A stretch of 64,000 nucleotides of DNA from Prochilodus magdalenae (lineage: Eukaryota > Chordata > Actinopteri > Characiformes > Prochilodontidae), in NCBI GenBank assembly GCA_024036415.1, contig JAMWET010000532.1:328501-392500 (forward strand). Direction: 5' to 3'. Each line of letters begins with the position of its first letter. Position 1 is the stretch's first letter. Below the pieces are notes generated by a model. It saw only the letters and a list, made by a program, of their open reading frames with translations, ran no database searches and was not told the origin of the DNA. Made by a program: the position numbers and the translations under genes. This document shows positions 1 to 12,180 of the stretch, piece by piece.

Positions 1-2125
1 ACACTCATGTGCAGGGCCAGTGTAATCTGCAGACGCAAAGGGGAGGATTCAGTTATTCTCTGTATTTACAGTCCTTTGAGTGAGCGTGTGTGCATAAGTG
101 TGTTTGAGATTCATATGAGTGTTATCAAATGGGCAGGGCAGAGCCCTCAGGACTCTCAGGTTTTCGCATACACTATTTCAGGGAAGACCTGCAAGCAAGG
201 TCTGACTGACACTCGTCTGTTTTTCTTTTTAATACCACCCATCCACCCATTTATTTTCACCCCCATACAAGGCCTTTAACCCACAGACACCAAACTACAT
301 GTACTCACTAGGAACAGATCCCCAAACTCTAATCCACAAAGATACTGACCCGCAACTTACCAATCCTTCTTTCCTCCCATAGCAACCACAGCCAAGCAGG
401 AAGTGGAAACCCTTTAAGCTGCATAACCATATCGCACAGGATATGCACTTTAATAATAGCTAGATAGAGGACAATCAATATGCAAATGTTACAAACAATG
501 CTAGCATTAGCTAAATAACTGAATTAGCATTTTCATAGCTTGGCAGTTATAACACTGCTGTTTACTTTCACATCATTTATTCATGTAAATTGTGAAAACA
601 GTAAAAAACCCTGAGAAGCACTTTTTGCTGTTACATATCAGCACTACATCAGCACCCTTAATGTGATGTTAGCTTTACATTGGAAGTTCCACCTTAAACT
701 GTGCAGCAGTTACACATTAGCACATAAACAGGCCTCTGAATGTAAGAGCTGTATCATTTAAGGGGGAACAGGGCTCTTAAACTGAGAAATTACTACTTAT
801 GCACACGTGAATGTAGTATATATAGGTTGCCTGAGCGTTCTTGAGCATTTAAGTATGAGTTTATTCATTATCTCCTCGTAAGTGGCCCAAAACACCACAG
901 GCCCACCTGGGAGTTCCCCAGACTGTCCCAGTAACCCCCTAGCTAACCTGACTAGCGTAACACAAAGAGTATCATTTATGAGCTGTGAGTCTCTGCATTT
1001 AATGTACAGCTTTATCTAGCACTACAATATTACGAAGAACCCCATAGAGGTGCTAGTGTTTTTTGTGTGTGTATTTTTTTGCCCTCTTTTTTGACCAACT
1101 TTGACATTTATGAGCTGAACTAAGACCTAGCTCCAGGCTAATAGTCACAGTTCACCACTGGAAGGAATAGGAGTGTGTGTTTGTGTGTGTGTGTGCATGT
1201 GTGTTCAGAAAGAGGGGGAGTTTGAATGTGTGTGTGTGCTAGTTAAATGTTAAGCATATGTGATGATACTAAAAATCCCTCAGTGGTTGCGTGTACACAG
1301 CAAAGCACGGGCACACCTAATCCACCTCATCTCCATCTCTCCCTTTCCAGCCCGCACTTTCATTACTGAGCAGCGTTCTCCCAGAATAGACAACAGCAAG
1401 GAAAAAGGGAGCGAGGAGGGCGAGAAAGAGAAGAAGAGGACAGTACCGATTATAGAGGCCCAACAGAGGGTGCTAAAGTGGATTTGCTGAAGTGTTGCAT
1501 ATTGGTATGGTGCTCTAAGGAGCATGCACCGGCTAGGATGGCTGGCGCGGTTGGAGGGTTCCACTGCAGATTATTGGTTACCTGTAAAATAGCAGTCTCC
1601 AAACAGCTTTGTTCAAAGACATCTATTAACTGTCTGTGTCTTTACATGTGTGTAATATGTATGTTCATTTGGACGTGTCATTAAATATTATGGTGGTGTT
1701 AAATATGATGGAGCTTTATGTTCCTACTTTGCCCTGTAAGGTATCCTACCCTTCTAGCTGCACTCACAGGAATACCATGGATTGTCTGGCTGAGCAAACT
1801 GTTTAGACCCATCAGTCAATAATGTCTGATATGAGCCATCCGATGCAGGCTACAGTCCTCAGTTTGGTTCATTTTCTAAGACGCATGGAAAGCTTCACAT
1901 CCAAACTCCACATTTTAAATATCTAACTTGCAGCAATCCAGATGTACAGACCTGTATCATCCCAATAGTAACAGTATCAGTGGTTCTTGTATAACTTCAC
2001 CACGTAAAATGACATCTGTCAGTTAAAGCACTTGTCGTAGTAAACACGTGTGTTGTGTGTTGTCACTGTGCTGTCTACCTTTCACAAGACATGTCTCATC
2101 ATATGTGTTCTTTCCCTACTCCCAG
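1..2125. other. Non-coding stretch, no gene recognised
   Basis: No reading frame here has a recognisable domain or a convincing exon signature. A short GT microsatellite lies at 1172-1204. The purine-rich stretch at 1341-1490 follows a reasonable acceptor-like sequence but runs into stops in two frames and is low-complexity in the third, so I do not call it an exon. Confidence 0.6.
1172..1204. repeat. GT-rich microsatellite
   Basis: An interrupted run of GT dinucleotides, broken by TT and CA steps. A shorter GT run follows at about 1228-1238. Confidence 0.85.
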
Positions 2126-2242
2126 CAACCCAAGAGGATCCTCAAGAAACTGCTTGAGAACATCAAAAGTATGCAAGAGAGCACAGGGGGTGATTTCTAT
2201 AAGGACATCATCACTGAAACAGAAAACTTTCTTCTCTCTAAT
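2126..2242 (+). CDS. Candidate internal exon A, 39 codons
   Basis: A pyrimidine-rich tract ending in cccag (2121-2125) is followed by 117 open bases and then a canonical-looking donor, gtatgt, at 2243. The exon is exactly 39 codons, phase 0 at both ends. Its translation is mixed and helical, containing KRILKKLLENIKSMQES and later FYKDIITETENFLLSN, and is not low-complexity. It joins in phase to candidate exon B at 4968-5038. The helical, Leu-rich pattern loosely resembles the stalk/GAIN region of E-type adhesion GPCRs of fish, but I cannot assign a family. No convincing upstream exon is visible, so this could be part of a gene extending outside the window, a pseudogene remnant or a chance ORF. 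Confidence 0.35.
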
Positions 2243-3174
2243 GTATGTTAATATGAGGAGATTTTATTCCATATAATTTTAGACCACTGATAGTGGTGTG
2301 TAAGGTATATGTACAAGGATGTAAAGGTACACGTAAAAGATAGCTACAGTCAGCCTTTGCAGCTGAATTCCTTTACCTGTCTTGACTGAAGAACGTAGGA
2401 ATACACAATGAAAGCCTATAGGTCAGTGATGGTCTCGCTGAGTGCAAGGTTGGATGCAGAAGCATGTACGCTTTATTGGTGTTGTCAGCTGAGGCTTCAT
2501 TACAAGCAGAGAGCTTCATAAATCCAGAAGCCAACCAAAACGCTGCAAATCCATACATGTGGATAATGAATACAGAGACCAGGACAATAACACAACACAC
2601 TAGGAATATGGAATATAACGCAGTTTAGCGATGCTGAGGATGAGTGGCAAACTGTGACTTTCAGAGCTGAACTTCTCAAAAATGGTAAAGCTCAAGCAAA
2701 AACTCATCTGACATGATACTCATTTCCACTAGCACCCCATTGGGAGTCTAATGATATGCTGTTTGCTTTTTATCTGTTCTTGATTGAGAACAGAAATATG
2801 AAGCTTATGAAAGATGGAACCTTTATTAAGCACTACAATATGGAGTGACACTTAAAACCTCACTGCGCTTAACAGAACCTTTATGTTAACCGTATGCCAT
2901 CCACTTAAAGGTGTGCATGGTGTGAAACATGCATGGTGGTGAATCAGTAATCCAGATCCTTTTTGGGAAAAACATTGACACTGTGTGCTCAGGACCTAGG
3001 TTAAAAAGGATCATCCAGACTGGGGTCAGCAACCACAGTCCAAAAGCCAGGGTTTGTCGTGGTATGGGGTCAGTGTGTCATTTACACTTCTGAGATGGCA
3101 GAATTCATGCAGAGTACAACATGTGCTGCCTTTAAGAAAGTACTGTATCTTGGGCGTCCTCCAACAAGAAAATC
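2243..3174. other. Intron-like unique DNA
   Basis: This lies between candidate exon A and the first Tc1-like derivative. I see no coding signal, strong repeat or structural feature in it. Confidence 0.5.
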
Positions 3175-3699
3175 TACAGGGGTCGGACAATGAAACTCCT
3201 GGTTTTAGACCACAATCATTTATTAGTATGGTGTAGGGCCTCCTTTTGCAGCCAGTACAGCGTCAGTTCGTCTTGGGAATGACATATACTGCGTCCTGCA
3301 CAGTGGTCAGAGGGATTTTAAGCCATTCTTCTTGCAGGATAGTGGCCAGGTCACTACGTGATGCTGGTGGAGGTTCGTCCTTCTTGGTGGTATGCTGACA
3401 TTACCCTGGATACCATGGCTCTTGATACATCACAAAGACTTGCTGTCTTGGTCACAGATGCGCCAGCAAGACGTGCACCAACAATTTGTCCTCTTTTGAA
3501 CTCTGGTATGTCACCCATAATGTTGTGTGCATTGCAGTATTTTGAGCAGAACTGTGCTCTTACCTGCTAACTGAACCTTCACACTCTGCTCTTACTGGTG
3601 CAATGTGCAGTTAATGAAGATTGGCCACCAGGCTGGTCCAATTTAACCATGAGACCTCCCACACCAAAATGACAGGTGTTTCAGTTTCATTGCCCTGTA
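3175..3699 (-). mobile_element. Internally deleted Tc1-like element, copy 1
   Basis: The element is bounded by TA dinucleotides. Its inverted ends begin caggggtcggacaatgaaac on the left and finish with the matching complement on the right. Both ends carry small deletions relative to the better-preserved copy at 30490-31026: the left end lacks about 8 bp and the right end about 6 bp. The transposase gene would read on the minus strand. Only its N-terminal DNA-binding part remains, and the catalytic DDE domain is missing through an internal deletion. The deletion junction (around 3370-3376) is identical to that in the second copy. It sits in the putative intron between candidate exons A and B. 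Confidence 0.85.
3354..3518 (-). CDS. 54-aa helix-turn-helix ORF, Tc1 transposase N-terminus
   Basis: An ATG on the minus strand at 3518 opens a 54-codon frame ending in TAG at 3356-3354. It starts MGDIPEFKRGQIVGARLAGA and continues through a typical Tc1 paired-like helix-turn-helix (residues about 12-40, SRAMVSRVM in the recognition-helix area). It stops ten codons or so after YHQEGRTS, where the internal deletion brings a stop into frame. Compared with the 30.6-kb copy it differs by one residue (Met for Thr at residue 35) and one silent change. A full transposase of this superfamily is about 340 residues and needs the DDE domain to act. This product could at most bind transposon ends. Expression is unproven; no dedicated promoter is evident. 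Confidence 0.5.
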   Translation of the reverse strand: MGDIPEFKRGQIVGARLAGASVTKTASLCDVSRAMVSRVMSAYHQEGRTSTSIT

Positions 3700-3848
3700 C
3701 ATGCTGCATACATTATAAAGGCATATTTGCACATATTTATGTTTTCATGCTGTACCAGATCAGTGCATTAAATAATGTAAAAAACACACAGCATTTTATG
3801 TTATACGTTATTTTTTGTAAATGCATACTCAAAACATACACAAAAATA

Positions 3849-4795
3849 GATTCCTGCAACACATTCCGCAAAAGTTGCTTACTACTGTATGACATCACCT
3901 TTCCTTTTAACAGCACCTAATAATAAGGCTGTGGGGACTGAAGGCATCAATTGAACCCATTTTAAAAGTGTACTGTTTTGCTGTTCTTCTGTAGCAGTCT
4001 TCAGGGACGCCAACGTATAGGGTCTTACAGTCGAAACACTTTCCAGTGGAAGACAGGTCTGGACAGTAGGCAGGCCAGTCTAGCACCCGTATCTCTGATT
4101 ACACAGCCATGCTGTTGTAACAGGCAGAATGTTGGGGTTGTTATGTTGTAATAAGCATGAGCATCCAAAATATGTTCAGAATGATGTGCAGCTTACCCTG
4201 TAATACACGCCACACCATGAGTGACCCTGGAATTACAATTTTACACTGGTAACAGTCTGGATGATCATTTTCCTTATTGGGAGGAGACCACTAAGTCTAT
4301 TATTTTCATAAATAACCTGAAAAGTTAACCCTTTAGATCACAGCATAGGTTTCCACTGCGTATAGGTCTAATTTAAATGAGATTACGCCCAGAAAAGTCA
4401 ACAGTGTTTCCACTGTACTCCATACTGCAGCTTTTTACTTTACTTAAATATGTGTTTGCAGCAATAAACAGTGTTTATTGACCCTGTTTTCCCAAGTATT
4501 CCAGAGTCCATGCCATGATATCCATCATAGAAGCACGCTGGTATATAATCTAATGTTATTTGATGGGTTAAAGGTAACAGTTTTTGGATTCACAAAGACT
4601 TTGATGATATTATTCGCTGTAGAGGATAAATTCCCAAACCCATGCAAATTCCTGGATAATTTATTTCTAGCCAGGCAATTACACCACCTGTATAAATTAT
4701 GCTTTGAACATTTTGGAATTTTCCTTATTTTAAATTTTCCCAGTTTCATGCTACTATATATGCTACTGACTGTCCCAACTTTATGCGAATTCAGA
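3849..4795 (-). mobile_element. Decayed Tc1-like transposon with transposase pseudogene
   Basis: Read on the minus strand, this stretch keeps recognisable pieces of a Tc1-like transposase in the right order. Near 4745-4665 are N-terminal-side and helix-turn-helix remnants. Near 4272-4248 is ENDHPDCY. Near 4086-4040 is VLDWPAYCPDLSS, which corresponds to the Tc1 DWPA-SPDLNP block containing the second catalytic aspartate. The sequence near 3849-3880 (cctgcaacacattccgcaaa) matches the sub-terminal repeat of a family common in fish. Frameshifts, stops and deletions are numerous, so it is an old dead copy. A fragment of the same family on the opposite strand is at 34345-34710. Confidence 0.7.
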
Positions 4796-4967
4796 TGCAT
4801 TTGTATTGGTAAGTAAGTTAGTCACCTTGCGAGTTTAAGGTGGTAGTAACTTCAGACTCCTGCAGGTATCGTTGATGAGGATGATGAGGCTAAAAAAAGT
4901 TTTTTGTGTATCTGTGTATCTTTTAACTTTAACTCCACTGGATGTCTTACGGTGTACTCGACCACAG

Positions 4968-5038
4968 TATATCTTAGCCTTCATGGAAATCGCCATTTTA
5001 GGCCTGGACTACATCAGAGACCACCTGGAGGAAGGCAG
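4968..5038 (+). CDS. Candidate internal exon B, 23 codons plus 2 bases
   Basis: An acceptor-like ccacag precedes 71 open bases, followed by the donor gtaaag at 5039. The phase is 0 on entry and 2 on exit, so it joins candidate exon A without a frameshift. The translation is YILAFMEIAILGLDYIRD followed by HLEEG, a plausible helix. The polypyrimidine tract is weaker than that of exon A. No downstream exon starting in phase 2 was found before 6.2 kb: acceptor-like sites at 5370, 5420 and 5812 all lead to immediate stops. A real gene would therefore need a distant next exon, or this is a remnant. The product is unidentified. Confidence 0.3.
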
Positions 5039-5970
5039 GTAAAGCAGGATATTTCACACACCAAAGCCTAGTGAACACATAAAACATACTGTTCCAGACT
5101 TTGTGGGTAAATAGACCACAATATAGAATATGTGCACATGTGACTGGTGAGTGTCTTTTTCTGAATGTATACAAGCACTATATCTTTTATCTTTTATATT
5201 CCCTTTCTATTCCTTTTATAGTAAATTAGTTTTGGCTAGTTCATGAGCAGAGACCTACAGATGCAATTTAGTAAAGGAAAACTCATATGTGAAGCTGTTT
5301 AAAGCAAGCTTTTATTAAACTAAAACTTGCAACTAAGTTGCAAATAACTCTTGAACTGAAGCTTTGCTTGTTCTGTTTATAGTACTAGCTAATGAAAATT
5401 GTTCCCCTTCAGTGTTTGGAGCTCATGATGACATCATAAATAGACATCGGTGTCCATCAAACTGGAAAATTTGTCATAACTTTAAATATCTGCCGGGATA
5501 TGGTATGTGGGATGTCAGCTGTCGGGTGCCAGCTTGGTCTACTGTGCTTATATACTGTCAGAGAATCTACAGGCTGGTGCATTGCAAGTTAGAAACTCAC
5601 ATAATATGGAACTTTCTCAAGTTTCAGTTTTCTTTTTTGGGCATTCATCATCAGTTTAAATCATATCGACCATTTTTTTTGCTTTTGAGTGGTCATCAGT
5701 AACAGGTGAATTTATTACATACACAGTATGAATATCTGCTGGACTGGACCAATGATATTGCTTACCACCAAAAATACAATTATGTATCATTTGGCCTGCT
5801 TATTCCCTACAGGTAGGCTTGCACAATAACTTACACACATTATATTACACAAATTGAAATGCCATTTTTATATTTTCCATTCCACTGCTATGATGTCTGT
5901 TCAGCATGTGGTATTTATTTGCAATAATTTGCTATAAGGCTGCAGGCTTTCATTGTCACCTTACTGGGTG
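5039..5970. other. Non-coding stretch, nothing recognised
   Basis: AT-rich unique DNA. The 112-codon open frame at 5364-5702 has no domain-like composition, and I see no repeat family. Confidence 0.5.
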
Positions 5971-5973
5971 CAG

Positions 5974-6177
5974 TTCAGCCATGGATTAGTTTGCAGAAGC
6001 AGATGTACCAAAAATAAACAATATTGGCCTGTTAGACAATTTCGAACATGAGAACTCCTTATCTGAGTCCAAACAATCCGGAGGACAAGGATGATTCTGA
6101 CTCAGAAAGTTCAGCAACTGCTGACAGACAGCGGAACTTAGATAACAGTCTGCCAACAGTCTCTGTGCTTTAAGCCC
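5974..6177 (+). other. Possible decayed coding remnant
   Basis: A short frame starting at 6050 reads MRTPYLSPNNPEDKDDSDSE and ends in TAA after 42 codons. The alternative frame upstream reads DVPKINNIGLLDNFEHENSL before a stop at 6089. The acidic, Ser-rich composition across a frameshift would suit the N-terminus of a domesticated or dead transposase, or a disordered exon. There is no supporting motif, so I do not assign it. Confidence 0.15.
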
Positions 6178-8870
6178 CCGCCTCTATTCCCATTTAGAAA
6201 TATACACTCTAGAACAAAACTTGAGGGTTCACTTTTAGCATCAACTGTAGTTGGTTATTTTAAATTTAATTCTAGCCTCTGTCAAATATGTCTTACTGTA
6301 GGTCATATAGTTTGTGACCAAAGTCAGCCAGCAACAGTTCTGCCAGAAAAACAACAACAACAACTTTTCAGGATAAAGAATCTTTGACGTAGCCCCTGTC
6401 TTGGGCCAGGTCTGGAAGCTTTCAGACCCTCGCAGATCCTGCTGGATATGGACAGCAGGGGTGGAGCCTACTCCCTGGACAGCAGGACCGGGACTAAATT
6501 GGTAGTGAGGGAGAGGAAGAAGGATAACATTGAAACACTGGCACCTGAAAGTAACAGAACAGGAACAGGAAGTTGAATCCTTTTAAAGACAGGTGGCAGG
6601 CTACGACGAACAAGAGTAATGATGCAAGTAACGTAGCATTGGAGTCTTCCTGGCAGAACTTGCCCCAAAGCTCTCATTTCTGCTACAATGTCAGGAGGCC
6701 GTTTCAGCACCAAATGTGAAATGCTAAGAAAAGAATCTGAAGACACGGCCACAGGTGCCTGATGCATGTATGAGTGCAGAAAATTGTGTCCTAATGTCAC
6801 CGCAATATGCTCCCAAAATACGCCTGCCCACGAAGCCCTGCCCACTAACCCCTGACAACTGAGGTGCATGGTTTAAAGCCCAAGGGAACCTAAATCTCCC
6901 TTCCTCTGGGAATCATAATCTACATGTGCAAAGTATGTCTTCTGAATACCTGTCTAATAAATAACCTACTGTATATATTTTATCATACTTCCCTCCTAGT
7001 CACATAAGCTGGCTGCTCCTTATCCGGGGTAATCTTGGTTAATGCTTCTGTACACATTTCCTACCCAATCACAAGGCTAAAATCACAAAACTCTTTAGAG
7101 TCAGGTAATGAACTAAAGCTAACCAGCATAACCACAGGCTAGCAAGCTGGACCACTTGTCTGTAGCTGCCTGTCACTCGTTCATTCCTGTATTCATACAC
7201 CAACATTTGTTTGTTTGTCTCTTTATTCACACCTTGCCTCTTCCATCCATTTGTTCATTTGTTCCTTCATCTGTATGTCTGTTTGTCTGTTGCTTCAGCT
7301 GTCTGTTTATTCGTCCGGCCCTCCATATGTACATCTGCTTGTCTGTGATTTCTATCGTCCAGTTGACCATACATAAATACCAAAATGATAACTGTAGCAG
7401 ACTAGAAGTGTTGGACAGTATGCCGTCAATCAAGCTGCTCAATAGCCACGCCCACACAGTTCTCAGTTCGGGTTGACCAGCATTTTTTATGAACATATTT
7501 ATGCAGTAGATTTTGCGTTCAAGCTTTCTTGGATGTTTAGAACACAACTCTAGTTTAGTATCATACACAGTAACACACCAGAGCCAAGCACAGACAAATG
7601 CTAGAACATGAATGCGAGACAAAGCAGAACATCAAGGTTCAGTGATGAAGAGATTTCTTTCTTTCCTATTTCTTTTTCTTTTTCTTTCTTCTTTCTTTCC
7701 CACCTCCCCAGTTCCCTTATAAAATCGAGGTGAAAGGATAACATAGACCATGTACACACTGTGGCTGCACCACACCATGATATGTTGGGCTGCAACATGT
7801 ATGTATGTGCTCAGCCATGTAATAAACCATGTAACAAAAACCTGGTATTAGCAAACACAAAGCAATCAGCCAAGTTATCAGCCATACAGCCACTTGATCA
7901 ACAGCAGTCAATATGCATGCATGGTGTCAGTGCTTTCAAACACATCTCCCCACATTAGAACTTTCTCAAATCTTTCCAAAACTGTGGGAGGCCACACCGG
8001 AGAGAAACTGGGGATCAGCAGGGCATTAACATTGAGTTAGCATTTACTCACACAGGTTAGATCAAAAAACAGCCCATCTCTTGAGTCAGCACCGTTTAGG
8101 TTGCTAAACTAAAACTGAGCTGCATAAACAGCCGATAGCGATGGCCTGTTTTAACTGCTGACTACAGTTTCACCACTCTTTACTCATTTGAGCTGTTTCG
8201 GCCATGACACCATCAAAGGTGAGTACACATCTTACAGGAAACCAGATTTTTTAACTGAGGCAAAAGTGAAGCGATCCAAATGACTTATTATGATTATCCA
8301 TATTAGTCATGAATTGTGTTATACTGCAATGTCCCATATTTCCCTCTTTCATGTAAACCTGAAAACACAAACACCACCATTACAACTAACCAGCCATAAT
8401 ATTTTGTGTTGCTTCTTCTCACATGCACATCTGGTCCTGAGAGTTTAAACTGTGTTATTCTGATGTTTAATATTCTTTTAGCATGTGTTCGAGACTTAGG
8501 TCGAAATCAGCCAGAACCAACTGCTCAGAAAATCAGAAAATCAAGTGAAATATGTATTCAGCTGCATCATCATTATTATGACTTCAAAAAATATTCAGTT
8601 TCAGTGTTTTATTTCGGGTCTCTGATGTAAACACACAAGCATATTTTAAACATGAACATGTAATACACTAATTTCTCCACAAAAAATAAGTCTAAAAATA
8701 AGAAGACTTCCATACAGCACTTCTAATAAACAACTATGACAAAAAGACACCTACAACTTAAAAGTTTCATTCCAACATGCTACATATTAATATGCAACAA
8801 TTTGGATATAAATCATCAACAAACGTCTTGTTGTTTTAATGCATATCTAATATATAAATATCTAATATGT
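6178..8870. other. Non-coding stretch with low-complexity tracts
   Basis: The 133-codon minus-strand frame at 6468-6869 has no recognisable domain. A degenerate T/G-rich tract (TTTG and TGTC words) spans about 7150-7365, and a TTTC-rich pyrimidine tract spans 7652-7702. The rest looks like single-copy DNA. Confidence 0.5.
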
Positions 8871-8871
8871 A

Positions 8872-8894
8872 CACATATATATATATATATATGT

Positions 8895-8941
<47 letters not shown>

Positions 8942-9050
8942 TATATATACATATGTATGTATGTATATATATATATATATAATTTATTTATTTATTATAT
9001 ATCTAATATCAGTCAGTAATGTCTTTGAGATATATATATATATATATATA
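8872..9050. repeat. AT dinucleotide microsatellite
   Basis: Long runs of alternating A and T at about 8872-8980, with TATG interruptions, and again at 9030-9050. They lie directly beside the Tc1-like remnant that starts at 9063. AT-rich, TA-dense DNA is a preferred target for Tc1/mariner elements. Confidence 0.95.
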
Positions 9051-9062
9051 CAGTATGTATAT

Positions 9063-9672
9063 CAGGTGTTCCAATCACTTCCATGGCCACAGGTGTATTA
9101 AACCAACATGCAGACTGCACCTCAACATGCAGACTGCTTCTACCTACATCTGTGAAAGAATCAGCCGCTCTCAGGAGCTCAGTGAATTCCAGTGTAGTAC
9201 TGTGATTAGGATGCCACCTGTGCAACATGTCTAGTCGTGAAATTTCCTCCCAGTCAAAGTGAAAGCAATTGGGAACAGCAGCCACGTAAAATGACAGAGT
9301 GGCATCGGCGGATGCACATAATGCACAGAGGTCACCAACTTTCTGTGGAGTCATTCGCTACAGACCAAACTTAGTGTGGCCTTCAGAGTAGCTTAAGAAC
9401 AGACTGTAGAGAGCTTCATGAAATGGGTTTCCATGACTAAGCTGCTGCATCCGAGCCTTGCAAAGCGGACTATAGAGCAGTGGCGACGTGTTCTCTGGAG
9501 TGACGCATCATGCTTCTCCGTCTGGTGATCCAATGGACAAGTCTGGGTTTGGTGGTTGGCAAGAGAACGGTACTCGTCTGACTGCATTGTGCCAAATGTA
9601 AAGTTTGGTCAAGGGGGGATTATGGTTTGGGGTTGTTTGTCAGGAGTTGGGCTCGGCCTCTTAGATCCAGCC
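9063..9672 (+). pseudogene. Tc1-like transposase pseudogene, 5' and middle part
   Basis: Plus-strand pieces of a fish Tc1-like transposase appear in order, broken by deletions, frameshifts and stops. RSQELSEFQCSTVIRMP is the N-terminal helix-turn-helix start. WSDASCFSVW (9496-9525) corresponds to WSDES-F-W, which carries the first catalytic Asp; the following Glu is replaced by Ala. [19 protein letters not shown] (from about 9610) is the conserved VWGC block. A TGA interrupts the frame right after the WSD block. Recognisable similarity stops near 9672, so the second Asp and the final catalytic Glu/Asp region are absent. A small duplicated segment is visible at 9106-9141. The matching C-terminal half of a different copy is at 60485-60945. 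Confidence 0.8.
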
Positions 9673-12180
9673 CCCCCATTAGCAATTGATGGGGAGGCTT
9701 GTACACTGCTGTCATTAAATGTCATATCTCCAAAAAGGTGACCATATAGAGCTGATTTATACCATTCCTATTGGTATATTTGCTATTATATGTAAGGGGA
9801 AGTTGACATTTTCAAGAAATAATTTTAAAAATTAAATGAAATGCCATTAGAATTATAGATAAAGCAAAATACTGAGGAGCAAAACACAAAGCATGTGTGT
9901 TGGGACCTGAGTAGTGATTGAATATGTTGCTATGTGTTGCTCTGATAAAAGATAACACAGTGCCTAGCAATTGACATTCACTGTAATATAATTGTGGGCA
10001 ACCCTCCAAGCTCCTAATGTATGCAAACGTGGGCAAGATGCAGATAATAAAAGATTAATGTGTGAATCTTTCGTTATTAATATTTGAGGAAGGGGGAAGT
10101 CTGTTTAAAACATGATCAGTCCTTTGGAGAGCTTCCTGTACATGCCTCCTTCTTCAGCGCGTATTAAAAAAGAGGGGTGGGTTCCTCTCAAACGAGGAAT
10201 GAAATTTTAATCTCGACATTTTTCAGCGGGAGTGACGTTGCGTCTTCGGCTTCCTGTCCGCTGTTTTCCTGCCTCGGCGATCCAAAAGGAAGCTAGATGA
10301 GACGCTTCACATTTCTTCGCCCTTTCAATTGCCATTTAGATTTTTTGAGGTACTCAGCATACTTCAGGCCTGGTTGACAAAAGGCCTTTTCTTACGGGTT
10401 AAAGTGCCTCCGTGCCTTTCTGGAATAAAAGCTTTGGTGCCTGAGTGGTCGTAGTGCCACTCCTCAGCATTGGGCATGCACATGAGTGGCTATTTTAGAC
10501 AGGGAGTTATAAAGTCCTGCAGAAGTTTTGTGTATGAACTCTCCAGCGTCATCTAAACCAAAATTTCAGGAAGATGCAGCGATTCTATATCCAACCATAT
10601 CCCTTCTCTGACAACGTCATCTGGGCTTTTGTACATTTTTTTAAAAGAATACTTCCAAGCCATGACACCAATGTAGCAGTTAATAGAAGTGACCACCAAT
10701 AAACACTGTGCAAACTACATGTTACATTGCTAAGTTAATGGTAAACCGGGGTACAACAGACTTGTTGTAGTTTCTAACGCTGCATTGTGTTTGAAGCCAG
10801 ACTTCTGTCTTAATATTGCAGAGAACTGCTTACAAAGAAGTTTTAAACGCTTGTTTTAAAGGTTTAGAGATTCGAGTTTCACACATTCCTCTGGCTCAAT
10901 ACTGAGCGTAGCCACTGGGGACATTTTCCAGAACAACCTGGGTGAGCATGAGACCTCCAGTAGGCAGCCAGCATCCTATCCCAGATCGACCTAACATGAT
11001 TGCGGATTAGTGTCACCTGTTTTGTCGTCCAGTTAAGATGTGTGCTTTGTCTAACCTGTTGCAAAGTATCGTATCTGTTTATCCAGTACATACCAAGACT
11101 TACCATTACCATCTCTTTGTGATCTCAGTTTTTTTAAAAAGGTTTTGGCCGTTTTTTCACACTAAGTTTTTTTTACTTTGATTTTGAATCTCCCTTTTGT
11201 GTTTGCCTTTCATATTCGATTCTTTGCTTGTTTTTTGATTTTGGCCTTGTCTTTTTGGTTAATCAAAAAGCCTCATCTGCACATGTCATACCTTGACCCA
11301 ATCCAGGGCAGCTAAAAACAAGGCATGTAATTCAAGGTTCAAGTTAAATTGATTAATAATTAAATTAATGCAAATTTGACTTTTTTATTTATGAGAATAT
11401 AATATTTTTCTGATATATTAATGTAATGAAACATTAAATGTAATGGGCTAAGCATGCTCTTATTGTAATAAAGCATGCAGTTGGTCATTGATCAAAATAC
11501 TAACGATGTCCACAAGATACTCAGAAAATCTGTTGTGGCAAGTTGTGACATAATTTATCACAATATTGTCCATACAAAAACCATGTATGCAACTTCATTT
11601 GGGATTACTAGACCACCTGTTAATTGGCTTTCACTATGTTATCCTATATTAGCCTTAGAGCTTAAAGCCACAGTGCGCAATGTTCATCCAATGCATTTTT
11701 GTCAAACACTGCAAATATCTCCTCATGGTATGATAGCTGCAAAACCTTGTTTGTAAACAGTTCTGGCTCTATAAATAGGAAATACACAGGTTGAGCCACA
11801 CAAAACTTTATCAGCCAATCAGCAACAGGAAGAGTCTATATGTGGCGAAATGGCTGAGATATAGTCAAAGAAGAACAGAAATGTGGAACAAAGACTGAGT
11901 AACAAGCTTTTAGAATATTCAGTGGGGAAAGTTGACATCAGTGAGGTGCTTTAACGGTGTAGAGAGTTCCTGGAGTTGACAAGCTGGTTTCCTATTCGCC
12001 AGCTTCTTATTACAATGCTGTCCTTCTACCTTAAGTGGAGCTATAGGATTCAGGTGCCTCAGATGCCAAAATGTAACTGCAGCCTCTTATAAGGTGGAAC
12101 AGGACTGAGACACGTAATTGCTGCTGCTTTGGAAGTGGAATAGGAACATTCGCACAGAAATCGCAGCCTGAATGTAGTCT
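9673..12180. other. Non-coding stretch, one CpG cluster
   Basis: No gene or clear repeat family. AT-rich at 11330-11460. A local CpG cluster at 10157-10322 is listed separately. Confidence 0.5.
10157..10322. promoter_or_regulatory. Local CpG cluster, possible regulatory DNA
   Basis: I count roughly a dozen CpG dinucleotides in about 165 bases inside otherwise CpG-poor DNA. No open frame or repeat explains them. This could be a conserved non-coding element or an unmethylated regulatory patch. No promoter motif or transcript evidence is visible. Confidence 0.2.

Noticed and set aside
1341..1490. Possible exon after a good pyrimidine tract
   Set aside because: Stops in two frames within 40 bases; the third is low-complexity Glu/Lys and ends in a stop without a donor.
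3358..3570. Plus-strand 70-codon frame, also at 30661-30891
   Set aside because: Antisense of the Tc1 helix-turn-helix coding sequence; its preservation comes from the other strand.
5364..5702. 112-codon frame as exon following candidate exon B
   Set aside because: Wrong phase: joining from the 5038 donor leads to an immediate stop at each plausible acceptor.
6468..6869. 133-codon minus-strand open frame
   Set aside because: Hydrophobic patches but no domain, no splice context and length within chance expectation for a 64-kb window.
8736..9101. Tyr/Ile repeat protein frame
   Set aside because: It is a translation of the AT microsatellite.
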